Positions 51,746 through 62,961 of a DNA stretch of 64,000 nt are shown piece after piece. The DNA lies in assembly GCA_016271365.2 (NCBI GenBank), contig CM028129.1:1009621501-1009685500 (forward strand). Direction: 5' to 3'. The notes under the pieces are model-generated. The model searched no databases. It was not told where the DNA came from and saw only the letters and a program-made list of their open reading frames with translations. Source of the stretch: Neoceratodus forsteri. Taxonomy: Eukaryota; Chordata; Ceratodontiformes; Ceratodontidae. Position numbers and translations under genes: made by a program. Every line of letters begins with the position of its first letter. The first letter of the stretch is position 1.

Positions 51746-53826
51746 TGATGCTCTGCCACATGCTTATGGTTATATGTATGATATTTGTATTATAAATAAA
51801 TGATCTGTGTATGTGCTTGTCTGCCTGACACCCAGGCTGCAGCGAGAGACTTGACTTCTGGCCACAAAAGATGTCAGTGTGAGGAAAACTGCAGGATGTG
51901 AGAAAAGACCAGAGGAAACCATTTTTTTTCATTTCATTTTTAATTTTTATACTTGTAAATCCAGATGAGCAAGACTGCCCGTTTTCACTGGTGACAAGTT
52001 CAATCTAAAAACACAATATAAAGATACAGACATACAACAATGGAGCAGACTGTACAGTCCAATAAAGTGCAATTACAGAGGCAAGTGCATTACGTTTCTG
52101 AAAAAAAGCCAGTATTTTAACCTTTTCTTAAAGCACTGAATGAAACTACTCTCAACAATTACTGACGGTATTTTGTTGAAAAAAGTGGGTGCTCTAAATA
52201 ATAAAGATCTTTGCCCAAAAGTAATTGAAAAAAAATGGTGCTTTAAATTTATATTTGGACTGGGACCTAGTGGATAATGCACTTACTGCCCTGGGAAACA
52301 TTAAAGAAGTAAATGGGGGAAGGAAATTACATTTTACTTTAAATAAAAAAGTGACCATTTTGAAGAGAACTCGATTATCAAAAGAGGAAGACTGGAACTG
52401 TTTGTACAAATCAGAACAATGGGTTCAAAAAGGTAAATCCAACCAGAATCTTAAAGCTGAATGATATATTGCTCTGAGAGGACTCAGTACGTTGTGACTT
52501 GAAGAGGTATATATGAGTATTCCATAATCGAGTGCCAAAAACAGAAAGCTGTGAACTAAAAGCTTTCTTGATTCAGGGGTCAGAAGGAATTTGGCTTGAT
52601 AAAGAATGCCCAGTCTTTGGTGAACAGTTTCCGTAAGACTCTGAATATGGGGTTTGAAAGAAAACTGATTATTCAAGGTTATACCTAAATATTTGAAGAC
52701 TGAGACAAATTCAGTGTTATTACCCTTTCTATCAGTAATTGAAGGGAAATCGGTGGGTACATTCTTGTTCCATGAAAAAAACATTACCTTTGTTTTTTGA
52801 GAATTCAAAACCAAGTGATTTGAGGATAACCAGTCCTGCAAATGATCAAAACCATTAAGACATCCTTCCAGAGAGACCGTTTATTATCCTTTATTACCCG
52901 CTGCTGCCTTTGAAGTTGCTTCCCATGTACATATTTATGACGTAGCAGGAAGAAAAGCCATGTGGCTTATGTCTCTTGTTTTTAGCACACAGCCAAGAAT
53001 TAGGGACATTCTGGTGAGAAACCATAAACCGGAGATCACTCTAGCAACAGGAAATCAGCAGAGGGACATCAAAAGGGAATGTTTTGATGAAAGTCTCATA
53101 TTTTAAAAATTGCTGACTGTTGATTTACCCAGTAGAAATTAAATCTATAGGAGGATCTAATTGTGATCTCACGAAAGGGGTAGGGAGAGGGAGTTTGAAA
53201 TTAAACATGCGTCTGGGGAATCTGTGTCTTATCATTTTGGACTCAAGAGACTCTCTCTAGACTTGAAAGCACTTTGATAACAACTATTGTAGATAGGAAA
53301 GATCTTAAGTTTGTGGTAGGAGTTTTTGTTCTGTAATTTCCCTTTTTTTATGCGATTGTGAGCTCTTGATATTTGTTCTTTTGTTCATTTCTCCTGTTTT
53401 GCAATTTTAGTAAACTACCTTTTTTTATTATACTGCCTGTGTTTTCTCTGTTATTTTTCATGTGATTGCTGAACCTATGTTTTAAGGCTGACAGCTGTTA
53501 AGAGCTTGATTGTGTTACTAAGCTTAAAAGGTAAGAAATATGTAGGTCTCATATAGAGTTGTAAGGGTTAATTTTGGATACTTCGCTGGGTGCCCTGGGG
53601 TGAAAGATTATATTGCATCCCCCCAAAGAGAATATTATCAGCCTGTTAATTGGGTATGCTAGCATAAGGTTCACAGTTTGAATCCCTCCAGAACTCGAGG
53701 CTAATAGGTGATTCGGACCCAAAACAGACAGGAGGGTTACCCTGTATGTCACCTGTTCACACTATTGCACTCTGAGGTTGGCACTGTGGGAGCAGAGGGC
53801 CTGACCTGCGGAGTGCGTTTGTGACA
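51746..53826 (+). repeat. Gmr1-like 3' LTR (with LINE insertion)
   Basis: Starts tgatgctctgcca and ends tttgtgaca, collinear with the 5' LTR. It is expanded by an antisense LINE fragment at 51924-52848 with an 8-bp duplication. It lacks the palindromic element of the 5' LTR, reading tatactgcctgtg at the empty site near 53430. Confidence 0.9.
51924..52848 (-). mobile_element. 5'-truncated LINE in the 3' LTR, antisense
   Basis: Encodes the C-terminal part of a non-LTR polymerase: 52841-52425 (LSSNHLVLNSQKTKVMFFSW, KYLGITLNN, LDYGILIY) then, after frameshifts, 52282-52073 (RAPTFFNKIPSVI). The 3' end is AT-rich with a T run at 51922-51929 on the plus strand. aaaccatt brackets it at 51916-51923 and 52849-52856. 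Family unclear: L2/CR1 superfamily-like, different from the L2 at 54378. Confidence 0.85.
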
Positions 53827-53831
53827 CAAAC
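53827..53831. repeat. Right target duplication of Gmr1-like element
   Basis: caaac directly after the 3' LTR; matches 44222-44226. Confidence 0.75.
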
Positions 53832-54377
53832 TACTAGTACACTGGTTTCTTGAATACTGCTGAGTTCCAGGGTAGCCAGATCAGAGCTACCCACCCACCT
53901 CACTATTGCTCAGAACTTCAGCAAGGACTTCATGCCAGTACAGTTATGGGGAAGGGGAGACTTTAGCACTCACAAAAAAGTGATCCGGGGGAGCACTAAA
54001 TTATATTTTTACAGCCTTCCTCATCTCAAAAAGCACTAATTGTGTGGGAATCTGGGGGCCCTGAGCTTTGGAACAGTCTTGGTTAATGTTTTGTACCCAC
54101 TGCAGATTCAGTTAGTATGGGGAAATTACATTTAAGGTGTGAATAAGCGACCCTGCAGACCCTCACTAACTGCCACGCCACACCACTAAAAAAAATAACT
54201 CTCTGGAGGTGAATTAGATCATTAGTGGTGTGTACCGGACTGCTGTTTTTCGTTTGAACACAAAACAGTTAATCTCATCTATGGCAGGAGTAGCATTAAG
54301 GTTAGAAGGGTCGGGGGCAGGTGCCAGGGAAGATTCGTGTGCAGGGGAAAATTTGTGTTGCAGAGCTAATCTCAAAT
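53832..54377. other. Intronic sequence, no gene recognised
   Basis: No coding frame or repeat border recognised between the Gmr1-like element and the L2. Confidence 0.5.
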
Positions 54378-56385
54378 CAAATCATATATTTTAGTCATAT
54401 TTTATTTCTAAAGCGCTTTTCTAAAATCAAAGTGCATATACAATATTAAAACAACCAATAAACAGTTAAAACACACAGAATTAAAAGGCAGCAGGATAAA
54501 ACTAAACATCCTCCCCAAATGCTAAACCAAATAAATATGTTTTTAAGGAGGATTTAAACATCTCAGTGGACAGGCACTCTCTAATCCGAGGTAGAGAGTT
54601 CCACAGGGTCGGGGCTACAAAAGCGAAAGCTCTAACACCAGATGTCTGAAAACGGACCCTGGGAACCTCTAGCAATCCCTTGTCAGTGGAGCGGAGAGGA
54701 CAGAGGGGGCGGTAAGGCTGAAGGAGGTCTTGCAAGTAACCCAGTCCATGTCCTTTTAGGGTCTTATAGGTCAGCAATGCGACCTTAAAGGTGATCCTCC
54801 ACCGCACCGGCAGCCAGTGCAGTTCACGCAGCACAGGCGTGATATGGCAAGATCTTGACTGCCTTGTCAGCAGTCTGGCCGCTGCATTTTGCACCCACTG
54901 CAGGTGACTGAGATCCACCCCTGGTAACCCTGGGTATAGAGCATTGCAGTAGTCAAGACGAGAGGACACAAAGGCGTGAACCAATACAGGAAGGTCATCG
55001 GGCGGAACAAGGTGCTTTATCCGGGCGATGTTCCTCAGATGAAAAAATGAGGATTTGACAACTGCTGACACCTGTGCTTTAAGCGTCAGTTCGCTGTCAA
55101 ACACAACCCCCAGAATCCGCACCCTGTCAGAAGGTCTCAACTGGTCACCCCCCAGCACCTGGACAGACAGTTGTCCAGGAGTCAACTTCTCTACCCGGTG
55201 ACCTGGGTCCACCACCAACACCTCAGTCTTATCTGGATTTAATTTCAACTAGTTAGCACTCATCCAGTCTTGAATCTCAGCGAGGCAGTTGTTAAATACC
55301 AAGACCGCACTGCTCTGTTCGGGTTCAAAGGACATGTAGAGTTGAATATCATCTGCATAGCAGTGAAAACATCCCATACCACCTTATAATGTCTCCCAAG
55401 GGCAGCATATACACTGTGCACAACATGGGGAACAGTACGGAACCCTGCAGAACCCCACAAGGCAAGGCAAAGGGGGCCAAGGAAAAAATTCCTGACACCA
55501 CCCTCTGAGACCTGCCCGTGAGAAAAGAATGGAACCATCTGAGGACTGTTCCTGACAGTCCACAGATTAGCCACAGGCATTCCAACAACACCCCATGATC
55601 CACGGTGTGAAATGCAGAGAAATCGAGGAGGACCAAGATCGAATGACTCCTCCGCTATTAGGAGATCATTTATCACCCGAACTAATGCTGTCTCAGTACT
55701 GTGCCTCTTCCTGAAACCTGACTGGAGAGCATCACAGATTTCATGGGTGGTAAGAAAGTTCTCAAGTTGCAACGTGACTACCTTCTCAATAACCTTACCC
55801 AAAAAGGGTAGGTTAGAGGCCTGTAGTTCGCAAGACAGTCTGGGTCGCAGGAAGGGTTTTTTTAAAAGGGGAATCATCACTGCCTCCTTCACTGGATCCT
55901 GGAACACCTCTTGCTCCAGTGAACACCAGACTATCTCAGCGAGGATCGGTCCAGTGACATCTGTGCACCCCACAAGGAGGCGTGTTGGACCTGGATCCAA
56001 ACTACAGTAAGCGGACGCAAGCCCTGAATAATCTTCATGATATCCATGATCGCTGGCTGGTCAAAATCTATCCAGACAGACCGGGTGTCTGCGCTCTTGC
56101 ATCGACCTCCACTATACTCATTTGAACGAGTTGAACAGATCTCTGACCTGATGGGCAACACCTTATCTGCAAAAAATCAAACAAACTCCTCACACTTAGA
56201 TTGTGCAGACGCTGTCCGGCCCCAGAGACAGGCCAGATTGCACAGCCTGTCAATGGTCCAGAAGAGCTGAGCAGGTCGGTTTCTTGCTGCAGTAATCTCC
56301 CTGGACAGGAACTCTGCCTTCTTACGGGGGATTTCTGATGAGTTTCTTCATCTCTAACACTGATGTCAGCTAAATAGTTCACAAA
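54378..56385 (-). mobile_element. L2-like LINE, 5'-truncated, antisense
   Basis: The 3' end is at about 54378 with a short aaatcaaatca tail (minus strand: tgatttgattt). It covers the polymerase from before the reverse transcriptase core to the C-terminus. It is the same family as 7859-8449, sharing HITPVLRELHWLP, LLTYKTLK and TLWNSLP. It ends on the right against a SINE at about 56386. Confidence 0.88.
54502..56370 (-). pseudogene. L2 reverse transcriptase, partial and frameshifted
   Basis: Minus strand. Around 55900-55700 come FQDPVKEAVMIPLLKKP, GKVIEKVV and LQSGFRKRHSTETALV; 55636-55349 has LLDFSAFHTVDHGVLLE and CGVLQGSVLFPML; the catalytic YADD is at 55348-55359. An intact 248-residue stretch at 55248-54502 carries MKLNPDKTEVLVV, RILGVVFDS, LDYCNALYPGLPGV, QNAAARLL and TLWNSLP. 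Frameshifts near 55650 and 55350 separate the blocks, and the endonuclease domain is missing. Confidence 0.88.
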
Positions 56386-56441
56386 GGTAGTGTAACCTTG
56401 TGGTTTGGGCACTGAACTGTGAGCAAGAGGATGCAAGGTTT
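56386..56441 (+). mobile_element. tRNA-derived SINE, 5' part (split by DIRS-C)
   Basis: tagtgtaaccttgtggtttg, gcactgaactgtgagc and atgcaaggtt form the head and B-box region of a MIR-like SINE. It is cut at 56441; the rest (gagtcccccgacagccactt) resumes at 62962 after DIRS-C. Confidence 0.78.
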
Positions 56442-56609
56442 CAAACAACATGAAGTCTTGCTGTATTCTGACATATTGCAGTGATCCCCAACCTTTAAAC
56501 TGCCCTGGAGAACAAAGAGTTAGCTTTCTATGCAGAGCATAGAATGCTGAGCTCGAGCTCGGTTGATGTCTCTGTCTGGAGTGTTTCAAACTCAAACCAT
56601 CAGATTCTT
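56442..56609 (+). repeat. DIRS-C 5' inverted terminal repeat
   Basis: Begins caaacaacatgaagtcttgc. The reverse complement is at 62763-62930. Ends with aaaccatcagattc, mirrored by gaatctgatggttt-type sequence near 62766. Confidence 0.93.
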
Positions 56610-57007
56610 TACTCCGCCTTACTGAACGGTCGCTCCGGAGATTTCTCCTTCAGCTCGATTCGAAAGTCGGTTAAAGTTTCAGTTTTCGTCAGTTTTTTAG
56701 ACCGAAAAAGTTATCCGCATAGTCAGTTCAGTCTCTGTCTGTGGTACCGTGAGTACTAGATAGGAATTGTTCTGTTTTTCTGTGTGGAACTTGTAAAAGT
56801 GCGTCTCAGTTCGGCTGAACCAGCCATTTGATAGTGAAATCTTGTGTTTTGTGTTTTTACTTAGTGTGTGGTTACTGGTCCTTATCGGTTCTAAAAAAAA
56901 AAAACGTGTTTTAGTACTTTTTTCCAATACCTGTGAAACGGTTAGAAACCGATAAGGGAGTCTTGCCTGGTGGTTGCCATAAAAAGGGTAAGTTGGTTAG
57001 GTTGGCC

Positions 57008-58590
57008 ATGTCTGAGAAACCCAAGAAAAACGGGCCCACTGGGTTTCAACACTGCAGTGAGTGTGGGGAGGTCTTTGCTAAGGCCGATCCCCACACCACC
57101 TGTGTTTATTGTCTGGGGTTTGACCACCTCGATTCAGACTGCCAAATATGTAAAAAGTTTCCCAAATCTACCCTTGAGAAGAGATTAGGTAGACTCAGGG
57201 AAAAGGAGGCCGAGAAGTCCGCTGACCCGGATGGCCAGCCTGGTTCGGTTCCGACCGAACCAGAAGGAGTGCCCTCTGACCAGGGCAGTACTTCTTCGGG
57301 CAAAAGGAGAGCCAATTCCGAGGGATCGGTTCCGACAAAAAGAAAATGCAAAGACAAATCGTCCGGTTTGGATCCAGAGGTTCATGTTCTGACCGCCGAA
57401 GAGATAGCCAGAGCAATTCAGATTGTGGAATCGCTCCACCCGGTGCCTACCGATCTGGCAGGGGTTTGGTTCAGTTGGTTCCCCCGGTTCAAGATTATAC
57501 CCTTGAAGATTTTGATGAACTGGAGTTTGAAGAGGAAAGGGAATTTGAGGATGATGATGGTGAAAGTGAGCTTCTGGATGTGCCTGTGGAACCGGATATT
57601 TCCCCAGATAGACCTTCAGGTGTTTGCCCTCCTAGGCTTTCTGAGTCCCCTTCTCACTTTATGTTCTACAGAAAGGTGGCTGAAACCCTCCAGTTTCCTA
57701 TGGAGGAGGCTGTAGACGATCAAGAGGAGCCTGATTATGTAGAAATGATGGACATCCCAGAGTCCAGGGGACTGTCTATTCCCCTCCACAAATCCTTTGG
57801 GAAACAGACACAAAAAATCCTAAAGTCTCCTAACACTATACTGCCTGTGGATAGAAGAATGGACAAGAGGTATACACTTTCAGGCTCAGACACGGAGTTC
57901 TTATATCAACAATGCAGCTGTGTTGGGGTAGTGCAGGCTGCTGCCTGTGACAAGGCAAATGTTCCCTTGGCTTCACACCCCCCCCAGACAAGGACTCCAG
58001 GAAGATTGATGCCATGGCAAAGAAACAGTACATGGCATCTTCCTTGGGACTCAGGCAGGCGAATTACATGGCCTATACAGCCAGGTACTAGAAGTCCAGG
58101 TGGGACACTGTACTGGCACTGGCTAAACAGGCCTCCCCCCAGCTAGCCAAGGAGCTGGAGGCGGTGGCTGCAGATGGGATTGAGGCATCTAAAGTTCAGT
58201 TTCATGCTGCTGTGGACTCTAATGATGTGTCATCAAGAGTCTTGGCTACATCTGTGGCTCTTTGGCGGATGGCTTGGCTCAGATGTACTAGCCTTTTGCA
58301 GGACACCCAGGCTAAGGCCATGGATTTTCCTGTAGTGGGTAATTCTCTGTTTGGGGTGCAGACAGAGAATTACATGAAGAAAATGGATGAGTACAGGACC
58401 ACTTACAGGAGTGCCCAGGCCAAGGAGAGGCAGGCAACTCCTCAAAGGCAGCAGTCTAGGGGCAGGGACAGGCCTTTTCAAAGGCCTTTTACCAAGCACA
58501 GACCTCTTCTTCCTTTTCTCAGAGGGGGGATGAACAGGGCTGCATCCACTCCTCAGCCTAAAGGCCCTGCCAAGCAGACACCCTGATGGG
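57008..58590 (+). pseudogene. DIRS-C Gag-like gene
   Basis: Starts at ATG 57008 (MSEKPKKNGPTGF). Residues about 15-50 carry a putative zinc-binding set: CSEC, CVYC, FDHLDSDC and CQIC. KRLGRLREKEAEKSAD follows, then a Ser/Glu/Pro-rich part. A frameshift near 57460 leads to an acidic region (57480-57600) and SIPLHKSFGKQTQKIL near 57776. Another shift leads to 58164-58586 with VALWRMAWLRCTSL, SLFGVQTENYMKKMDEY and a basic tail. Two or three frameshifts; probable RNA-binding structural protein. Confidence 0.83.
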
Positions 58591-58614
58591 CCTGCCCGGG
58601 TTGACTCTCCTATT

Positions 58615-60600
58615 CCAGTAGGGGGCAGGCTGGCTTACTTTGTCCAGGACTGGATTTCTATTACCTCAGACAAGTGGGTCCTGGAAGTAGTAAGCCAGGG
58701 TCTGGTTCTCAGCTTCAGAAAATTTCCAAAGATGAGAGCCAGATCTTTTCCACCTGCAAATCTCTCGGAAACCCTTGCCCTAGAGGCAGAGGTTTCTTCT
58801 CTACCAGCCTTAAGAGCCATAGAGAGAGTACCTACCCTACACTGGGGCAAAAGACTGTACTCCAGGTACTTCCTGACCCCAAAAATGACAGGGGAGTGGC
58901 AACTCATCCTAGACCTAAGACATCTAGACAGACATCTTTTAAAACCAAAGTTCAAGATGGTAACTCTGGGAATAATCCTCCCCTCTGTAAAGCCAGGGTA
59001 CTGGCTAGCCTCCCTGGACCTCAAAGATGCCTACTTTCACATTCCCATCTGGTGATCCCACAGAAAGTACCTCAGGTTTGAGTTGCCCTCAGGCCACTAT
59101 CAGTTCAGACCAATGCCCTTTGGCCTAACCTCAACCCCAAGGGTTTTCAAAAAGTGCCTGGCAGTAGTAGTTGCCTTTCTAAGAAGGCAAAATATTTCCA
59201 TTTTTCCATATCTGGATGATTGGCTAATAGTGGGTCAGTCTCCAGACCAAGTCAAGTCTCACCTGCAAGTGACCCAGCAAGTGCTCACTTCTCTAGGATT
59301 TCTTCTCAACCTTCTCAAGTCAGTTCTTGAACTAGTCCAGCTTCTTACCTTTATAGGGGCAGAACTGGACACACTCAGAGCAAGAGCCTGTCTTCCTCTA
59401 GAAAGGGCAAGGGTTCTTATGGAACTAGCCTCTTCCTTCAGCCTTCGGGTATCTCGACCAGCAAGGCATTTCCTCCAACTCTTGGGCCACATGGCAGCTT
59501 CAACAGCAGTGGTCCAAGGGGCAAGATTCCAGATGAGGGATATTCAGTTCCACCTGAGAGCTTTTTGGTCTCAGAGGAAGGATTCCCTTACCAAGCTGAT
59601 CCCAGTAACTCTGACCTTGATCCAAGCCCTCCAATGGTGGCAGGATCAGGACACTTTAAGACAAGGTGTTCCTTTTGCTACTCAGCCTTGTTCAGTGGTC
59701 CTTACCATGGACGCATCTCTTCTGGGCTGGGGAGCCCATCTGGGGTCCCTCACTGGCCAGGGGCTGTGGTCCTCCCAAGAATCCCTTCTCCATATCAGTC
59801 TCCTAGAGCTCAGGGCAGTTTTTCTGGCCCTAAAAGCTTTCTCTCAGTACAGAACAAGGTGGTTCAGGTCAGAACGGACAACACCACCACCATGTGGTAC
59901 ATCAACAAGCAGGGAGGCACTTGGTCCACAACCTTGTGCACAGAAGCCATGAAGTTGTGGTCCCTGGCTTATTTATTTTTTTATTTATTGTAGTATTCAG
60001 AAAGACCTTTGAGTCAGCGACTCATTTACAGAGGTTCCATGTCATACATAAAAGGTACAGGGACAGTACTTAAACACAGATTACATGACATTACAAAATT
60101 ATCAGTCAAAGAGCTTATTCCCTGCAAACCTCTCTGGTAGCAGTTCACCTTCCAGGGAAGGACAATTTGCTAGCAGATGCACTGAGCAGGATCTCTCAGG
60201 GCCATCACGAATGGTCCCTGGACCTTCAGGTGTTGAAAGTGATTTTTTTCAAGGTGGGGCACTCCAGAGATAGATCTCTTTGCAGCCCCAGTCAATCACC
60301 AACTCCCTCTTTTGTTGCAGACCTCCACTCTTGGGCTCAGTCCCCCTTGAAGTCCTGATTCTGAATTGGGAAGGGAAGTTTCTGTATGCCTTCCCCCCCT
60401 TCCCACTCCTGTTCAAAGTTTTAGTCAAAATAAGGTCTCAATCTTTCAAAGTGATTCTGATTGCTCCAGATTGGGCCAGACAGCCCTTGTACCCCCTGTT
60501 GCTGTCCCTAGTAGTCCATCTTCCCCTGTCTCTTCCCAGGAATTACAACCTGTTAACATCCTCTCAGGGGAGGATTTGGTACCCCAATCTTCAGTTTCTC
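58615..60600 (+). pseudogene. DIRS-C reverse transcriptase, RNase H and methyltransferase-like region
   Basis: 58732-59055 has LYSRYFLTPKMTGEW and SLDLKDAYFHIPIW. A single stop at 59053 separates it from 59083-59900 with MPFGLTSTPRVFKKCLA, YLDD at 59209-59220, and RNase H start TMDASLLGWGAH near 59707. RTDNTTTMWYINKQG is near 59873 in a second frame. A short element at 59974-60112 interrupts RNase H, which resumes with HLPGKDNLLADALSR near 60145. LYAFPPFPL (near 60383) and VILIAPDW (near 60453) follow. Confidence 0.92.
59974..60112 (-). mobile_element. Short insertion in DIRS-C RNase H
   Basis: 139 bp bracketed by gcttatt at 59967-59973 and 60113-60119; DIRS-B is uninterrupted at this point (ctggcttattccttgcag). 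Begins with a T/A-rich run, as the tail of an antisense LINE or SINE would. Probably a severely 5'-truncated LINE 3' end; family not identified. Confidence 0.75.
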
Positions 60601-61372
60601 AATCTCGAGGCATGGCTCTTGAAGAGTTAGAGTTTGCAGATCTGCATCTTTCCCAAGGGGTTCTGGATATCCTCAAGGCTTCTCGAAAGCCCTCCACCAG
60701 AAAGACTTATAACTCCAAATGGAAGAGATTCAGCATTTGGTGTTCTAAGACGCATATTTCTCCAGATACTGCTGGACTGCCTACGGTTCTGGATTATATG
60801 GTCCATCTTAATGGCCTAGGCCTCAGACCAGCTACTCTCAAGGTACACTTGTCAGCTGTTTCTGCATTTTTGTCTGTGGGGAAGTCTTCCTCACTATCTT
60901 CTCATCCTTTGTTCTGTAAATTTTTTAAAGGATTGCTTCCCACCAGTCCTCCTTTTAGAGACCCTGCCCCTGCCTGGGATTAGAATGTTTGCATTGCTCA
61001 ACTTATGCAACCCCCTTTTGAGCCTATGTCTTCAGCAGAGCTTAAGTACTTGACTTGGAAAACTGTGTTCTTGGTAGCCATTACCTCTGCCAGGCGTATC
61101 AGTGAATTGCAAGCCCTGTCAGTGGAACCTGATTTTATCTCATTTCACAGGGATAAAGTGGTCCTTAGAACTAATAGAAGGTTCTTGCCCAAAGTGGTTT
61201 CAGACTTCCATTTAAATCAGTCTATGTCTCTTCCTGTTTTCTTCACTGATCATTCTTCCTCAGGAGAGAGGAGGCTACACAGTTTAGATGTTAAAAGAGC
61301 CCTTAGTTACTACATAGAGTGTACCAAGGGTCACAGGTTTGACTCCCTCCAGTTGTTCCTCACTTATGGAGA

Positions 61373-61377
61373 AGTGG
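61373..61377. repeat. Left target duplication of solo LTR
   Basis: agtgg, repeated at 62084-62088. Confidence 0.8.
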
Positions 61378-62083
61378 TGTAACAAGGGATAAAGAAATGT
61401 GTCCCAATATTGCAGGCAAACCTCATTTTGGTCTAAAACATAATGTGTTTGTGTAACTAATATTGATCTATGAAGTTGGATCATATTAAAACTTGTAACT
61501 ACAGGTTTAACTAAACCACAACTTGTAATATTAAAGTGTCTTTTGATATCTGTACTGACCATGTGAGTAATGGCAGACAGGTGTCTTAAGTGTCTGCAAA
61601 GACAGAAATACAGGGATAGAGTTCAAGTTACCCTTTTGACTATTATTATCAGGAGGACAGGCCAGAATAAATGCCTGTATGCACATTCCTAAGTGCAAAC
61701 CTATTTCTTCCTTCTAGATCTTAATAACTGGTAATGACCATTATTACTATCCTTATATAGTAGTATAATTTACACTATCAGTACATTTGTGCTAAGTAAG
61801 GATTAGCTCATGCAAGAACTAAAAAGAGTATTGCCTTTAAAGTTAAAGTTTATATTTGTCTTAGACCAATCATAGACAACCATAGTACTGTCTTCCACTA
61901 TATAAGCAAGCCACTATACACTGTTAGTTTGAAGAATGAAGGATGTACCACTTGTAATCTCTCGCTGTGATTATTTTTATAATCATTAAATTCTTCCGCC
62001 ATCAGCATCGTCTCTGTTCGTCTCCTTTCTAAGTATCAGTAATAGATAATTTACTTAATGGGAATTTTTTACCCACCTCTACA
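61378..62083 (+). mobile_element. Solo LTR of a retrovirus-like element (706 bp)
   Basis: Begins TGTAAC and ends CTACA, with the 5-bp duplication agtgg on both sides. Contains accaat at 61864, a TATA-like tataag at 61901 and attaaa (poly-A signal) at 61985. Such spacing is usual for the promoter and R region of LTRs. No internal genes, so it is the product of recombination between two LTRs. ERV or other LTR family not identified. The orientation is inferred from TATA followed by attaaa. Confidence 0.85.
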
Positions 62084-62088
62084 AGTGG
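62084..62088. repeat. Right target duplication of solo LTR
   Basis: agtgg directly after the LTR; DIRS-C coding sequence resumes here as in DIRS-B (gaagtgggaatgggcaaa). Confidence 0.8.
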
Positions 62089-62404
62089 GAATGGCAAATC
62101 TGCCACCAAAAGATCTATTGCCAGGTGGATTGTGTCTTGTATACAATTCTGCTATGAAAAACTGGGAAAAACTCCACCCTCAGGCCTGAGGGCTCATTCC
62201 ACAAGAGGTACAGCTGCTTCCCTGGCTGCTGCTAGGGATATCCCTCTCTTAGAAATTTGTCAAGCAGCCACCTGGAAAACAGTCCATACCTTTACCAAGC
62301 ATTACTCTTTGGATATCCAGGCTAGGAGTGATGCTCGGCCTGGCACAGTACCAGAGCCTATTCTAAAGTAGGTTCTGTCCCTCCTCCATGGAGGTACTGT
62401 TGGT

Positions 62405-62515
62405 AGTTCGTAATACGTTAGAATACAGCAAGACTTCATGTTGTTTGAAGAAAAATTACTCACCTTAGTAATTGTGTTTCTTCTAATGGAGTCTTGCTGT
62501 ATTCTGACTTCTCTC
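62405..62515 (+). repeat. DIRS-C internal complementary region
   Basis: agaatacagcaagacttcat, the reverse complement of the element start, joins at ttgaagaaaaattact to the reverse complement of the element end, predicting the circle junction. Confidence 0.9.
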
Positions 62516-62762
62516 CTCTCAGAACCTGTTTTTGGGAAGTGGGTGGGCAGGTACAGTGTTGCACCCCAGGGGTGCTTTTTGTTAACACCCTCCTCCTTTT
62601 TGTTTGGGTGCTGATTTATTACTGTTATTTGTATTAGATTGTTTTTTGGTTTTTGGGTTTCCTGACTTGAGTCTTCCTTGGGAATCCAAAACTTTTTTCT
62701 GCCAGTTGGCTAGTAGGAATTTTTACAATTTCCACATAGAATTTTTAGTTAGTTGGGCTCAT

Positions 62763-62961
62763 AATAATCTGATGGTTTGAGTTTGAAACACTCCAGACAG
62801 AGACTTTAACCAAGCTGGAGCTCAGCATTCTATGCTCTGCATAGAAATTTAACTCTTTGTTCTCCGGGGCAGTTTAAAGGTTGGGGATCACTGCAATATG
62901 TCAGAATACAGCAAGACTCCATTAGAAGAAACACAATTACTAAGGTGAGTAATTTTTTCTT
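62763..62961 (+). repeat. DIRS-C 3' inverted terminal repeat
   Basis: Reverse complement of 56442-56609 followed by the right extension ending gtgagtaattttttctt. Confidence 0.93.

Larger units (their letters stand above)
44227..53826 (+). mobile_element. Gmr1-like LTR retrotransposon (integrase before reverse transcriptase)
   Basis: Two LTRs (44227-47015 and 51746-53826) begin TGA and end ACA, with a 5-bp duplication caaac outside. Between them the order is Gag, protease, integrase, reverse transcriptase, RNase H. Integrase upstream of reverse transcriptase in a Ty3/gypsy-type polymerase is the diagnostic trait of the Gmr1 group described from deuterostomes. Each LTR carries one insertion; without it they are 1150 and 1148 bp. 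All genes have stops or frameshifts. Confidence 0.9.
60612..62370 (+). pseudogene. DIRS-C tyrosine recombinase, split by a solo LTR
   Basis: The N-terminal part (LEELEFADLHLSQG, STRKTYNSKWKRF) runs to 60983, where one stop interrupts AWD*NVCIAQ. 61005-61377 has PFEPMSSAELKYL and the first catalytic arginine in SARRISELQ. A 706-bp LTR separates this from 62084-62370, which has AHSTRGTAAS (catalytic His and Arg, near 62190) and FTKHYSL (catalytic Tyr, near 62291). Apart from the LTR only the stop and a small frame change spoil it, so it was probably active relatively recently. Confidence 0.92.
56442..62961 (+). mobile_element. DIRS-C: DIRS element inserted in a SINE
   Basis: 6520 bp, or about 5.66 kb without its two insertions (59974-60112 and 61378-62083), matching DIRS-B. 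5' inverted repeat, Gag, reverse transcriptase/RNase H, recombinase, internal complementary region, 3' inverted repeat. Borders are ...ggttt before caaacaac and ttttttctt before gagtccc, with no target duplication. It is the best preserved DIRS here, but stops and frameshifts remain. Confidence 0.94.

Noticed and set aside
53832..54377. A short exon-like frame near 53915-53945
   Set aside because: No matching splice signals and no similarity to OGG1 or any known protein; chance frame.
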